Source: Obelidium mucronatum | Lineage: Eukaryota; Chytridiomycota; Chytridiomycetes; Chytridiales; Chytriomycetaceae | Direction: 5' to 3' | NCBI GenBank assembly: GCA_025765595.1 | Contig: JAIVFH010000022.1 | Location: 1 to 64,000, forward strand | Length of the DNA: 64,000 nucleotides | In this document: piece by piece, positions 33,801 through 47,300 of the stretch | Layout: the number at the start of each line of letters is the position of its first letter | Numbering within the stretch: position 1 is the first letter of the stretch | Position numbers and translations under genes: made by a program | The notes under the pieces: model-generated | The model's input: the letters and a program-made list of their open reading frames with translations, nothing else | Told to the model about the DNA's origin: nothing | Database searches by the model: none

Positions 33801-35110
33801 GTTTCCAAATTGAAGGAGTACGGTGAGACTGTTGCTGTTACTGGTGACGGAACCAACGACGGTCCAGCTCTAAAGATGGCTGATATTGGATTCTCCATGG
33901 GTATTGCCGGAACTGAAGTCGCTAAGGAAGCGAGTAGTATTATTCTGATGGACGACTCGTTCTCAAGTGTCGTGAAAGCCATTCTCTGGGGACGTTCCGT
34001 TAACGATGCCGTCAAGAAGTTCTTGCAATTCCAATTGTCTGTCAACATCAGTGCTGGTGCGTTTATTTTATATTTTATTTTGGATGCTCTGCCTAAACGG
34101 GTTTTTTTAGTTATGATTACTCTTATTTCTGCCTTGGTTGATGCCGAGGAAAGCGCTGCCATCACTGTCGTTCAGCTTCTTTGGATCAACTTGATTATGG
34201 ACACCCTTGCTGCTCTTGCTCTTGCCACTGAAGTACCAACTAACGAGTTGCTCCAAAGACCACCTGAAGGCAAAAAGGCTGCTTTGATTACCTTCCCAAT
34301 GTGGAAGATGATTGTTGGTCAGGCTTTCCTTCAAGTGACCGTCAACATGATTCTCCTTTTTGCCGGACCAAAGTTCTTTGGATTTGATGAATTAGCTGCT
34401 GCTGGAGGAGTCAACGGAGAAGTTGGATCCGCGATTGTTACTGAACAACGTCTCATCTTAAAAACGATTATCTTCAACTCATTTGTTTTCTTGCAAATCT
34501 TTAACATGGTCAAGTACGTATACAAATGTTTTCTGAAAATCATGACACTGACTTTTTTTCTCCCTCAGTGCTCGTCGAATTGATTCCAACATCAACGTTT
34601 TTAGAGGAATTCTTAGCAACCCACCCTTCTTCATCATCTTGGGAATTATTATTCTCAGTCAGTGTATCATCATCGAATTTGGTGATATTGTTTTCAAGAC
34701 CCACCATTTGAATGCCGGCCAATGGCTTGCTTGCCTCCTCTGTGGTTCTCTCACCCTTCCATGGGGTATGATGCTTCGATTGGTGAGTCTCTTCTATTAG
34801 GCTTCAATGTCTTCATGCATCTAAACCTTATTTTCTCTAGCTTCCTGACGAGATCTTTAACGCAATCGGAATCAAGACTGAACCTGAGACTGCTCATCAA
34901 TACATTCTTGACCAAACTCACCAGATTGAGATGGAGAAAATCGGAGGCCGCAAAACATTTAAGGAGAAGGTTAATAAGAAGATGCAACGTTTGAGATTGA
35001 CCAACTACAACTGGTTGCGTGGTGGAAAGAGAAGAAGAGATGATGACGACGAAGCGGGTGGCGCTAACGTTCACCCATCACAAGCTGCTATTACTAGCCG
35101 GGCGCGTTAA
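30891..35110 (+). CDS. P2B-type Ca2+-ATPase, copy A
   Basis: Pumps Ca2+ out of the cytosol at plasma or vacuolar membrane (PMCA/PMC1 family). Exons start 30891-31278, 31370-31552, 31636-31908, 31963-32036, then a long exon to 34056, 34111-34511 region and two 3' exons; stop 35110. Motifs: [17 protein letters not shown] and SSATGE (A domain), [16 protein letters not shown] (M4 Ca site), [15 protein letters not shown] (phosphorylated Asp), [22 protein letters not shown] and [12 protein letters not shown]. The C-terminal tail is basic ([15 protein letters not shown]). Compared with copies B and C it has five extra single bases at about 31854, 32009, 32190, 32430 and 32652, all within 800 bases, so as written the frame is broken there. 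The 3' half is almost identical to copy B; the 5' end (exons 1-2 and promoter) is distinct. Confidence 0.85.
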
Positions 35111-35448
35111 ATGGCTTTCTGCATCTCATTTCTTTTATCAAATAAAATAAATATGTCATTACGACTGTTGAAAGGTTGCTGTCCCAAAAGAGTTCATTTA
35201 ACGATTTACGAATAAATCTAAAGCTTCTTTAGCACGCCACGTGGATTCTCTGGCTTCGATCTGTTTTACAAATGAACTCGCCGTTTCCAAGTTAAACCTC
35301 TTCGCACGTTCTTGAACTCTATTGCAAAATTTTTCAATCAAACACTGGTCAGGTTCAAAAGAACATTCTGTAACACGCGCAACATATAAATAGGAACGAA
35401 GAAACTCCTGTTGTTAATAAGAAACTTATTATAACCTACCGAATCAAC
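35111..35448. promoter_or_regulatory. Promoter region of copy B
   Basis: 338 bases, nearly identical to the region before copy C except for an extra 43-base block (35195-35237). It contains the copy A 3' signal (AAATAAAATAAATATG) and the TATA-like element listed separately. Confidence 0.6.
35385..35392 (+). promoter_or_regulatory. TATA box of copy B
   Basis: TATAAATA lies 57 bases before the ATG at 35449. The same element in the same context occurs before copy C at 39865-39872, but I do not see it before copy A. Confidence 0.6.
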
Positions 35449-38400
35449 ATGAGCGAAGTCGTCGTCCAAGTAAATGGCAACAAACCTGCTTCTCTCAAAG
35501 GAGACAGCCCAACGAAGTATTTCCCACCCAGCCCAGCCCTGGCACCCAGTCTCAACGAGTCCAGGAAAGAGCTTTTAAGTCCAAACATGACTATCGACAA
35601 TTACACACCAACGCCTGCCAATGGGAATGGCAAATTCGGCTTCACAAAGCAGGAACTTGCTGCACTTGTCTCGCCTCATAAAGATCATAGTCGTTTGGCA
35701 CAATATGGCTATGCTCCAGGAATAATGGCGGGACTTGGTGTGGATGAAAACCAAGGACTGAGCACTGCTAGTGGAAACGTTGTTATTGATCGAGATATCC
35801 GACTCTCCGCGTTTGGTGCCAACCGCCTACCAACTGTAAAACCGAAAACTCTCATCTATTGTGAGTCTTAATGCAGTTTCTTAACGTCATTCTACATCTC
35901 CGATTAACAATATAATAATTCAGATATGCTCAAGGCCATGAGCGACAAGATCATGATCTTGTTGTCAATCGTTTCTTGCATTTCTTTGTCAATTGGTATC
36001 TACGAAGATGTGCATACGGAAATCCCTTCAGAGCGCATTCATTGGATTGAAGGGTTTTCTGTCATGACAGCTGTTATTATTGTCGTTCTTGCATCTTCCA
36101 TTAATGGTTTGGTTTCTGTTTTGAACTTAATTTTTGATTGCTTGGAATTCACATTACGTAATGGGCGACAGACCTCCAAAAAGACAAGCAATTTAGAACT
36201 CTCAATGCCAAAAAGGAAGACCGTGTTGTCAAGGGTGTCCGTAACGGTCAGACCCAAATGATTTCCATCTATGAGATCTTGGTTGGTGATATCTTGTTGC
36301 TTGAACCTGGTGATGTGATTGCCGCCGATGGTATTTTCATCAGTGGTATGGGACTCAAGTGCGATGAATCGTCTGCTACTGGTGAAACTGATGCGATCCG
36401 TAAGGGAACTGGACATGACTGCTTTATTGTTTCGGGAAGCAAGGTTCGAATCCCTTTTTTTTTGCATTTTGTGTTCCTAACCCTTCTGGTTTCAGGTCAC
36501 TGAAGGAATTGGTCGATATGTTGTCACTGGAGTGGGTGAAAGTTCCTTCTTCGGTAACATCATGATGGGTAAGTTATTTCTATGGAGTGTTTACTCTCGC
36601 CCAGTTCGTTGACTGGCAGATCAATATTCCCGCAGCTCTCCGTGTTGAAAACGATGATACTCCTCTCCAAGTCAAGCTTGATGGTCTTGCCGAACGTATT
36701 GCCAAGCTCGGTACTTCCTTTGCTGTTCTCCTCCTTGTTCTCCTCTTCCTCAAGTATGTGATTGTCACCATGAACCAAGGTGGGTTCGGAAACGGTGCCA
36801 ACCAGGAAACCGGTTCCGAAGCCGCTCAACAGCTCGTCAAGATCCTCCTTGTGTCGATTGCCATTGTTGCCGTTGCCGTCCCCGAAGGTCTTCCATTGGC
36901 TGTCACACTTGCGCTTGCCTACGCAACGACCCGAATGATGAAGGACAACAACCTGGTCCGTGTGTTGAGTGCCTGTGAAACCATGGGTAACGCCACCACG
37001 ATCTGCTCCGACAAAACCGGTACGTTGACTCAAAACCGAATGACGGTTGTGACTGGAGTGTTTGGAAAGAACGCTATGTTTGAGGGAGACCAGGAAATCT
37101 CCGAGTTGAAGAGCAAGATTGCACCAATTGCACCTGGTTCCGCTGACAACAGTGCACGCAAGGAAGTTGGGCCCAACGGAAACGAGCTCTTGGACACAAT
37201 CATGGAAGGTGTGGCCCTCAACTCCAGTGCCTTTGAAGGTGTTGACGACAGCACTGGAAAGACCGAGCTGGTTGGTTCCAAGACCGAAGTTGCTTTACTG
37301 GAATGGGCTGTCAAGTCTGGGTTCGACTACAAGAAGATCCGAGCCGGGGAAAAGTCCACTGTTGTCCAGGTCTACCCCTTCTCGTCCGAGCGCAAGAGTA
37401 TGTCTACCCTTGTCAAGGTTACCCGCGAAAACGGCCCACCCGTGTACCGCATGCACGTCAAGGGAGCACCTGAAATTGTGATGAGATCTTGCGACCGTGT
37501 TGTGTTGGTTCCCTTCTCGCCATCTGCTACTGCCATCAAGTTCGAAGCTTCCCGTGCATCTGATGAAGCATCCGCTCGCAACAGACGTCCACTTTCCGAA
37601 GTCCCAGCCACCGGCTCGCGATCCAACCCGGAAGGCTCTATCATCTACCCTCTCGATGACAAGATCAAGTCCGAATACACGTCTATTATCGAAGGCTTTG
37701 CGTTGCAATCCCTCCGTACGATCTGTTTGGCATACCGTGAATTCTCTGTCGAAGAGTTCAATGCGCTTGTAAATGGACCATTGAGAGAGAAGGTAGTTGC
37801 CGCTCGCAAGGCCGAACGTGAAGCGGAAAAGAATGCTGCCAATGCTGACGATGAAGATATTCTCCGTGCTCCAGAACCCGCTTTTCTGCAAGCAACCACT
37901 CCTGGTACCAGCATGCTCGGAGTTCCCTCATGATGCAACGAAACCAAGTCCTTTGTTGAATCCCACGTTTCAGAGGAAGATGTCATTACCGAGGCCGACG
38001 TTTTGGGACACGCTTTGGCATTGAACGAGTTTGGTGGACACGGCCTCATTGTTGGATCGATTGTTGGTATTGAAGACCCTCTTCGTGTTGGTGTTCCTGA
38101 AGCTGTCAAGGCCTGTCAAGACGCCGGAGTCTTTGTGCGTATGGTTACTGGTGACAACATTATGACTGCCAAGAGTATTGCAACCAAGTGTGGAATCTAC
38201 TCTAAGGGTGGTCTTGTGATGGAGGGTGAATACTTCAGAAAATTGACCGATGAACAAATGGCTGAAATGATTCCAAGATTGCAAGTGTTGGCACGTTCTT
38301 CACCGATGGACAAACAAATTCTCGTTTCCAAATTGAAGGAGTACGGTGAGACTGTTGCTGTTACTGGTGACGGAACCAACGACGGTCCAGCTCTAAAGAT

Positions 38401-39633
38401 GGCTGATATTGGATTCTCCATGGGTATTGCCGGAACTGAAGTCGCTAAGGAAGCGAGTAGTATTATTCTGATGGACGACTCGTTCTCAAGTGTCGTGAAA
38501 GCCATTCTCTGGGGACGTTCCGTTAACGATGCCGTCAAGAAGTTCTTGCAATTCCAATTGTCTGTCAACATCAGTGCTGGTGCGTTTATTTTATATTTTA
38601 TTTTGGATGCTCTGCCTAAACGGGTTTTTTTAGTTATGATTACTCTTATTTCTGCCTTGGTTGATGCCGAGGAAAGCGCTGCCATCACTGTCGTTCAGCT
38701 TCTTTGGATCAACTTGATTATGGACACCCTTGCTGCTCTTGCTCTTGCCACTGAAGTACCAACTAACGAGTTGCTCCAAAGACCACCTGAAGGCAAAAAG
38801 GCTGCTTTGATTACCTTCCCAATGTGGAAGATGATTGTTGGTCAGGCTTTCCTTCAAGTGACCGTCAACATGATTCTCCTTTTTGCCGGACCAAAGTTCT
38901 TTGGATTTGATGAATTAGCTGCTGCTGGAGGAGTCAACGGAGAAGTTGGATCCGCGATTGTTACTGAACAACGTCTCATCTTAAAAACGATTATCTTCAA
39001 CTCATTTGTTTTCTTGCAAATCTTTAACATGGTCAAGTACGTATACAAATGTTTTCTGAAAATCATGACACTGACTTTTTTTCTCCCTCAGTGCTCGTCG
39101 AATTGATTCCAACATCAACGTTTTTAGAGGAATTCTTAGCAACCCACCCTTCTTCATCATCTTGGGAATTATTATTCTCAGTCAGTGTATCATCATCGAA
39201 TTTGGTGATATTGTTTTCAAGACCCACCATTTGAATGCCGGCCAATGGCTTGCTTGCCTCCTCTGTGGTTCTCTCACCCTTCCATGGGGTATGATGCTTC
39301 GATTGGTGAGTCTCTTCTATTAGGCTTCAATGTCTTCATGCATCTAAACCTTATTTTCTCTAGCTTCCTGACGAGATCTTTAACGCAATCGGAATCAAGA
39401 CTGAACCTGAGACTGCTCATCAATACATTCTTGACCAAACTCACCAGATTGAGATGGAGAAAATCGGAGGCCGCAAAACATTTAAGGAGAAGGTTAATAA
39501 GAAGATGCAACGTTTGAGATTGACCAACTACAACTGGTTGCGTGGTGGAAAGAGAAGAAGAGATGATGACGACGAAGCGGGTGGCGCTAACGTTCACCCA
39601 TCACAAGCTGCTATTACTAGCCGGGCGCGTTAA
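35449..39633 (+). CDS. P2B-type Ca2+-ATPase, copy B (C/A hybrid with internal stop)
   Basis: Same exon layout and motifs as copy A. From its promoter to about 37.7 kb it follows copy C almost base for base (offset 4480). Beyond about 37.8 kb it follows copy A (offset 4523), including the linker [14 protein letters not shown] that differs from copy C. This is what an unequal crossover between A and C would leave in the middle. The five extra bases of copy A are absent. However the codon at 37931-37933 is TGA where copy A has TCA within the linker before EADVLGHAL, so translation would stop after the nucleotide-binding domain and lose the hinge and the C-terminal membrane helices. ORF resumes at once afterwards. 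Either a fresh nonsense mutation or a consensus error. Confidence 0.82.
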
Positions 39634-39928
39634 ATGGCTTTCTGCATCTCATTTCTTTTATCAAATAAAATAAATATGTCATTACGACTGTTGAAAGGTT
39701 GCTGTCCCAAAACACGCCACGTGGATTCTCTGGCTTCGATCTGTTTTACAAATGAACTCGCCGTTTCCAAGTTAAACCTCTTCGCACGTTCTTGAACTCT
39801 ATTGCAAAATTTTTCAATCAAACACTGGTCAGGTTCAAAAGAACATTCTGTAACACGCGCAACATATAAATAGGAACGAAGAAACTCCTGTTGTTAATAA
39901 GAAACTTATTATAACCTACCGAATCAAC
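39634..39928. promoter_or_regulatory. Promoter region of copy C with TATA box
   Basis: Includes TATAAATA at 39865-39872, identical in spacing to copy B. Sequence matches 35111-35448 apart from the missing 43-base block. Confidence 0.6.
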
Positions 39929-42900
39929 ATGAGCGAAGTCGTCGTCCAAGTAAATGGCAACAAACCTGCTTCTCTCAAAGGAGACAGCCCAACGAAGTAT
40001 TTCCCACCCAGCCCAGCCCTGGCACCCAGTCTCAACGAGTCCAGGAAAGAGCTTTTAAGTCCAAACATGACTATCGACAATTACACACCAACGCCTGCCA
40101 ATGGGAATGGCAAATTCGGCTTCACAAAGCAGGAACTTGCTGCACTTGTCTCGCCTCATAAAGATCATAGTCGTTTGGCACAATATGGCTATGCTCCGGG
40201 AATAATGGCGGGACTTGGTGTGGATGAAAACCAAGGACTGAGCACTGCTAGTGGAAACGTTGTTATTGATCGAGATATCCGACTCTCCGCGTTTGGTGCC
40301 AACCGCCTACCAACTGTAAAACCGAAAACTCTCATCTATTGTGAGTCTTAATGCAGTTTCTTAACGTCATTCTACATCTCCGATTAACAATATAATAATT
40401 CAGATATGCTCAAGGCCATGAGCGACAAGATCATGATCTTGTTGTCAATCGTTTCTTGCATTTCTTTGTCAATTGGTATCTACGAAGATGTGCATACGGA
40501 AATCCCTTCAGAGCGCATTCATTGGATTGAAGGGTTTTCTGTCATGACAGCTGTTATTATTGTCGTTCTTGCATCTTCCATTAATGGTTTGGTTTCTGTT
40601 TTGAACTTAATTTTTGATTGCTTGGAATTCACATTACGTAATGGGCGACAGACCTCCAAAAAGACAAGCAATTTAGAACTCTCAATGCCAAAAAGGAAGA
40701 CCGTGTTGTCAAGGGTGTCCGTAACGGTCAGACCCAAATGATTTCCATCTATGAGATCTTGGTTGGTGATATCTTGTTGCTTGAACCTGGTGATGTGATT
40801 GCCGCCGATGGTATTTTCATCAGTGGTATGGGACTCAAGTGCGATGAATCGTCTGCTACTGGTGAAACTGATGCGATCCGTAAGGGAACTGGACATGACT
40901 GCTTTATTGTTTCGGGAAGCAAGGTTCGAATCCCTTTTTTTTTGCATTTTGTGTTCCTAACCCTTCTGGTTTCAGGTCACTGAAGGAATTGGTCGATATG
41001 TTGTCACTGGAGTGGGTGAAAGTTCCTTCTTCGGTAACATCATGATGGGTAAGTTATTTCTATGGAGTGTTTACTCTCGCCCAGTTCGTTGACTGGCAGA
41101 TCAATATTCCCGCAGCTCTCCGTGTTGAAAACGATGATACTCCTCTCCAAGTCAAGCTTGATGGTCTTGCCGAACGTATTGCCAAGCTCGGTACTTCCTT
41201 TGCTGTTCTCCTCCTTGTTCTCCTCTTCCTCAAGTATGTGATTGTCACCATGAACCAAGGTGGGTTCGGAAACGGTGCCAACCAGGAAACCGGTTCCGAA
41301 GCCGCTCAACAGCTCGTCAAGATCCTCCTTGTGTCGATTGCCATTGTTGCCGTTGCCGTCCCCGAAGGTCTTCCATTGGCTGTCACACTTGCGCTTGCCT
41401 ACGCAACGACCCGAATGATGAAGGACAACAACCTGGTCCGTGTGTTGAGTGCCTGTGAAACCATGGGTAACGCCACCACGATCTGCTCCGACAAAACCGG
41501 TACGTTGACTCAAAACCGAATGACGGTTGTGACTGGAGTGTTTGGAAAGAACGCTATGTTTGAGGGAGACCAGGAAATCTCCGAGTTGAAGAGCAAGATT
41601 GCACCAATTGCACCTGGTTCCGCTGACAACAGTGCACGCAAGGAAGTTGGGCCCAACGGAAACGAGCTCTTGGACACAATCATGGAAGGTGTGGCCCTCA
41701 ACTCCAGTGCCTTTGAAGGTGTTGACGACAGCACTGGAAAGACCGAGCTGGTTGGTTCCAAGACCGAAGTTGCTTTACTGGAATGGGCTGTCAAGTCTGG
41801 GTTCGACTACAAGAAGATCCGAGCCGGGGAAAAGTCCACTGTTGTCCAGGTCTACCCCTTCTCGTCCGAGCGCAAGAGTATGTCTACCCTTGTCAAGGTT
41901 ACCCGCGAAAACGGCCCACCCGTGTACCGCATGCACGTCAAGGGAGCACCTGAAATTGTGATGAGATCTTGCGACCGTGTTGTGTTGGTTCCCTTCTCGC
42001 CATCTGCTACTGCCATCAAGTTCGAAGCTTCCCGTGCATCTGATGAAGCATCCGCTCGCAACAGACGTCCACTTTCCGAAGTCCCAGCCACCGGCTCGCG
42101 ATCCAACCCGGAAGGCTCTATCATCTACCCTCTCGATGACAAGATCAAGTCCGAATACACGTCTATTATCGAAGGCTTTGCGTTGCAATCCCTCCGTACG
42201 ATCTGTTTGGCATACCGTGAATTCTCTGTCGAAGAGTTCAATGCTCTTGTAAATGGACCATTGAGAGAGAAGGTTGTTGCCGCTCGCAAAGCCGAACGTG
42301 CGGCTGAAAAACTTGGCAACACTGCAGCCGCAAATGAAGGGTTGCTCCGTGCTCCAGAGCCTGCATTCCTCACGGCCACAACTCCTGGTTCGAGTGCACT
42401 TGGCCTTCCAAGCTCTGGCACAGACTCAACGTCATTTGTGGAATCTCACGTTTCAGAGGAAGAAATTATTACCGAGGCTGACGTTTTGGGACACGCTTTG
42501 GCATTGAACGAGTTTGGTGGACATGGCCTCATTGTTGGATCGATTGTTGGTATTGAAGACCCTCTTCGTGTTGGTGTTCCTGAAGCTGTCAAGGCCTGTC
42601 AAGACGCTGGAGTCTTTGTGCGGATGGTTACTGGTGACAACATCATGACTGCCAAGAGTATTGCAACCAAGTGTGGTATTTACTCCAAGGGTGGTCTTGT
42701 GATGGAGGGTGAATACTTTCGAACCTTGAACGATGAACAAATGGCTGAAATGATTCCAAAATTACAAGTTTTGGCACGTTCTTCACCGATGGACAAACAA
42801 ATTCTCGTTTCCAAGTTGAAGGAGTACGGTGAGACTGTTGCTGTTACTGGTGACGGAACCAACGACGGTCCAGCTCTGAAGATGGCGGATATTGGTTTCT

Positions 42901-44198
42901 CGATGGGTATTGCCGGAACTGAAGTCGCTAAGGAAGCGAGTAGTATTATTCTGATGGACGACTCGTTCTCAAGTGTCGTGAAAGCCATTCTCTGGGGACG
43001 TTCCGTTAACGATGCCGTCAAGAAGTTCTTGCAATTCCAATTGTCTGTAAACATCAGTGCAGGTGCGTTGTTTTCGTGTATTTTATCTTGGATTCTGTAT
43101 TTTAACTGCTCCGTGTTCTTCTTAGTTATGATTACTCTCATTTCTGCCTTGGTTGATTCTGAAGAAAGCTCCGCTATCACCGTTGTTCAACTGCTCTGGA
43201 TCAACTTGATTATGGACACCCTTGCTGCTCTTGCTCTTGCCACTGAAGTACCAACTAACGAGTTGCTCCAAAGACCCCCTGAAGGCAAGAGGGCGCCACT
43301 TATCACTTTCAGGATGTGGAAGATGATTCTTGGTCAAGCCTTCTTGCAAATCAGCGTCAATATGATTCTCCTTTTCGTTGGACCAACGTTCTTTGGATTC
43401 AAAGAATTAGCTGCTGCTGGAGGAGTCAATGGAGAAGTTGGATCCGCGATTGTTACTGAACAGCGTCTGATCCTAAAGACAATTATCTTCAACTCATTTG
43501 TCTTCTTGCAGATTTTCAACATGGTCAAGTAAGTATCGTATAACATGTGATTGTTCTGGAAGTAACCAGTTTCTTTCCAGTGCTCGCCGAATAGATAGTT
43601 CCATCAATGTTTTTAGAGGAATTACTAGCAACCCCCCGTTCTTTATTATCTTCGCCATTATTGTAGCGAGTCAGTGCATCATCATCGAATTTGGTGATAT
43701 TGTTTTCAAGACCCACCATTTGAATGCCGGCCAATGGCTTGCTTGTCTACTTTGTGGTTCTCTCACCCTTCCATGGGGTATGATGCTTCGATTGGTGAGT
43801 ACTCATCATTTAACTGCAAGAAGATTGCAAATTTCTTACGTTCAAATTGAAAATAGATTCCGGATGAATTTTTCAACGCTATTGGAATCAAGACGAATCT
43901 CGAAACCGCTCATGAAGTTATTGTTGAAAAGGCACACCAGATTGAAATGGAGAAGATTGGAGGCCATAAGACTTTCAAGCAGAAAATGAATACCAAGATG
44001 CAACGTTTGAGATTAACCAACTACAATTGGTTGCGTGGAGGAAAGAGGAGACGTGATGACGAGGTTGATGAGCTTGAAGTACCGCAGAATATGCACCCCT
44101 CCCAAGCAGCTATCGCGAACCACTTCCCGCTAATTAATCGATTTTTCTCCCCTTATGGTTTACCTCATTCAATAAATTCTTCCAATTGGTTTATTTAA
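39929..44198 (+). CDS. P2B-type Ca2+-ATPase, copy C (intact)
   Basis: The only member of the array with no visible frame break. Exon 1 is 39929-40338, exon 2 from 40405, exon 3 from 40652, a long exon from about 41115 with an intron at 43063-43125, then three 3' exons to 44198. Motifs as in copy [58 protein letters not shown]. The linker between nucleotide-binding domain and hinge differs from A and B (AEKLGNTAAANEGLLRAPEP). The tail is basic ([20 protein letters not shown]) and longer than in A and B, ending SINSSNWFI, a region where calmodulin-type autoinhibition could sit, by analogy with PMCAs. Shares promoter and 5' half with copy B. Confidence 0.9.
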
Positions 44199-44304
44199 GT
44201 AATATTATTCTGGGGATTGGGATTTACACCAGCACGACAAACCTCCCCCATCCTCCGGAACAGCAGAGCGCAACGACCCCGTCCAATTATACGGGTGATA
44301 AAAA

Positions 44305-47300
44305 ATGGCGTCACTTCGGAATAGCAAAGCGCAAATGTTGAAGATGCCCTTCAAAGTAACGCGTGATGATCTAGGGGCATTTGATTCATCCGTCAAAGAA
44401 TCAAAAGCAGCTGGAAAAACTAGGGGGCTGCAGCGAACTATTGAAAAGCCTTTGCGTTGATCCAAACGTTGGAATATATTCTGCGCCAAAGATAAAGAAG
44501 TCAATCACTATTCGTGGACTGCCGCCGGTGGGTGATTTTTGTGTCTGGAAAGCCAGCACTCGCTGACTTGATTCGAGCAGAAGTCCGAACCAGTAGCCCC
44601 GCCAACTCAAATAACATGTGTGGAGTCGGCGGTGACTGAGGATGATCGGCGCCATGTATTTGGAGCAAATCGATTGCCACCAATGAGGAGGAACACGCTA
44701 TTCGATTGTAAGATTCCTTAAACCGAGCACGTAAACTTATTTCTATCATACCAGATATGCTGGCTGCCTTAAGCGACAAGATTATGGTTTTATCTTGCTT
44801 CTAACTTCACTATTAATATGACAACGCTAACAAATGCTCGCCTAGATACTGCTCTCATCCGTGGCTATCATATCTCTGGCCCTCGGATTATACGAAGATT
44901 TCGGACCACATTCGAAGCCAGATGAACCTCGAATCCATTGGGTCGAAGGATTTTCAATTTTAATGGCTGTTGTCTTGATTGTCTTTGCAGCATCCTTGAA
45001 TGGTGAGCTATCTGGCACCAGCTTATATAACAATCGAGCAACTTTTTTGCACAGATTTGCAAAAGGAGAGTAAATTCAGAAAGCTCAATGACAAGAAGGA
45101 AGATCGTTCAGTCAAAGTATGTATTCTATTTTTTTCTGTTTGTGCCTAATGTATTTTTCGTCAGGGAATACGGAATGGAGAAACTCAATTAATATCAATC
45201 TATGACCTTCTGGTGGGGGATATCCTGTTGATGGAGCCTGGTGACATTCTTGCAGCGGACGGAGTTCTTATTACTGGCATGGGGCTTAAATGCGATGAAT
45301 CTTCTGCAACTGGGGAATCCGATGCTATCAAAAAATCACCAGAGCATGAATCTATTCTGCTTTCAGGAAGCCAGGTAACGGGCTCTTTCGAATATCGGTT
45401 GTTCAAAAGTAATCGTTTCCTGCAGGTTACTGAGGGAATGGGAAAATACGTTGTGACTAATGTAGGAGAAGATTCGTTCTTTGGAAAAATTCTGATGGGT
45501 TTGTTTTCCCTTTAAGAAGATATGCCACTACTTTGCCAACAATTTTTTTTATCGCAGCCATGAGAACCGAAATGGAAGATACCCCACTTCAGGTTAAATT
45601 AGATGGATTAGCTGAACGAATAGCGAAATTTGGAGCAGCCGGTGCTGTGTTCATGTTTATTGTCCTGTTGTTGAAATATGTGATTGGAGTCTTGAAATCC
45701 AACGGCTTCGGAGAGCTACCGAACCAAGAAAACGGCGCACAAGTCGCGAGCCAAATATTGAAAATCATTATGCAATCAGTAGCTGTAATTGCAATTGCAG
45801 TCCCTGAGGGCCTCCCTCTGGCAGTTACTTTAGCTCTTGCCTATGCAACAACAAGAATGATGAAAGATAACAACCTTGTTCGAGTTATTAGCGCTTGTGA
45901 AACCATGGGAAATGCCACCACGATTTGCTCCGACAAAACAGGAACTCTCACTCAGAATCGCATGACAGTCGTCACTGGGATTGTAGGAAAAAACGTCATG
46001 TTTGAAGGGGAAGAGGAAGTGGAAGGATTGCTTGAGCGTATCAAAACACTTCCAAAAGACAATTCCCATGATTCCAACTTTCCCTTGTCAGGTGCAAAAG
46101 TCAAACAACCAGGATTCAGTGGCGAGGTTTTGTTTGAACGGATAATGGAAGGAGTCAGTGTAAACTCGTCAGTGTTTGAAACAAAAGACAAGTCTGGGTT
46201 ATCAACCATTATTGGATCCAAGACCGAAACTGCTTTGGTGGAATGGGCGCTCAAATCTGGGGTTAATTACAAGACTATTCGAGACGCGCCAAACACTCAA
46301 ATTGTGCAAATGTTTCCTTTTGCTTCCGAGAGAAAAGACGATGGCAACGATTGTGAAAGTACAACAGCCAGGTGGTCCGCCAGTCTACAGAATCCATGTC
46401 AAGGGTGCCTCTGAAATCGTCCTGAAATTATGCGACAGGATCGCATTGCTTCCTTTTTCAGCATCTAAAGTTGCAGCCTAGTCACGCTGAAGTAGAAAGT
46501 CCAACGACACTTGGTCAACCCTTGGCAAAATCCTCGTCTGATCACTCACTCAGTCGACCATTAGACGCGATTCCCGCCGTTGGTTCGAGATCAAACCCAG
46601 CATCGCCAATCGTTTATCCAATGGACCCAAAACTCAGAAAGGACTGCTACCGAAAAAATTGAAAAGTTTGCACAAAACTCGTTGAGAACTATTTGCCTGG
46701 CTTTCAGGGAGTTTTCAGTTGAGGAATATGATGCACTGATCAATGGGCCCCTTCGGGAACGCGTTCTGGCATTGAAACGGGACGAAGCTGCAGGGAAAGC
46801 AAATAAAGAGCCAGAAAGATGATTGCCAGGAGTCTGTCGCAGTGGAAGTCAAGCATTTGCAACCCACAGACGCAGGAAACGCTAGTGAAACTAAATCGTT
46901 TGAATCTCTACCAAACACACCCGTTGTTGAAGACACACTAACTGAGGCTGATTTATTGGCATACAGTATCGCATTTACAGAAGTTTTTGGAGTTAATTTG
47001 ATTTGTGCCGCCATTGTCGGCATTGAGGACCCACTTCGAGCGGGAGTTGAAGAGGCTGTTAAGACGTGTCAGAAAGCAGGTGTATGTGTCAGAATGGTGA
47101 CGGGAGACAACTTGACGACTGCATTGAGTATCGCAAAAAAGTGTGGAATTTATCAAAAAGGGGGGATTGCAATGGAAGGTGTCAGATTTCGTCAGCTCAC
47201 CACGGCAGAACGTGAGCTTGTTCTACCGCGACTACAGGTTTTGGCGAGATCATCTCCCACAGACAAACAGCTGTTGGTATCCAGTTTAAAATCAATGGGA

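Larger units (their letters stand above)
33240..42250 (+). repeat. Direct tandem repeat of about 4.5 kb spanning the middle of the ATPase array
   Basis: Two near-identical units: from the middle of copy A to the middle of copy B (about 33240-37760) and from the middle of copy B to the middle of copy C (about 37760-42250). Offset 4523 on the A/B side and 4480 on the B/C side. The 43-base difference is a single block at 35195-35237, present between A and B and absent between B and C. Confidence 0.92.
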
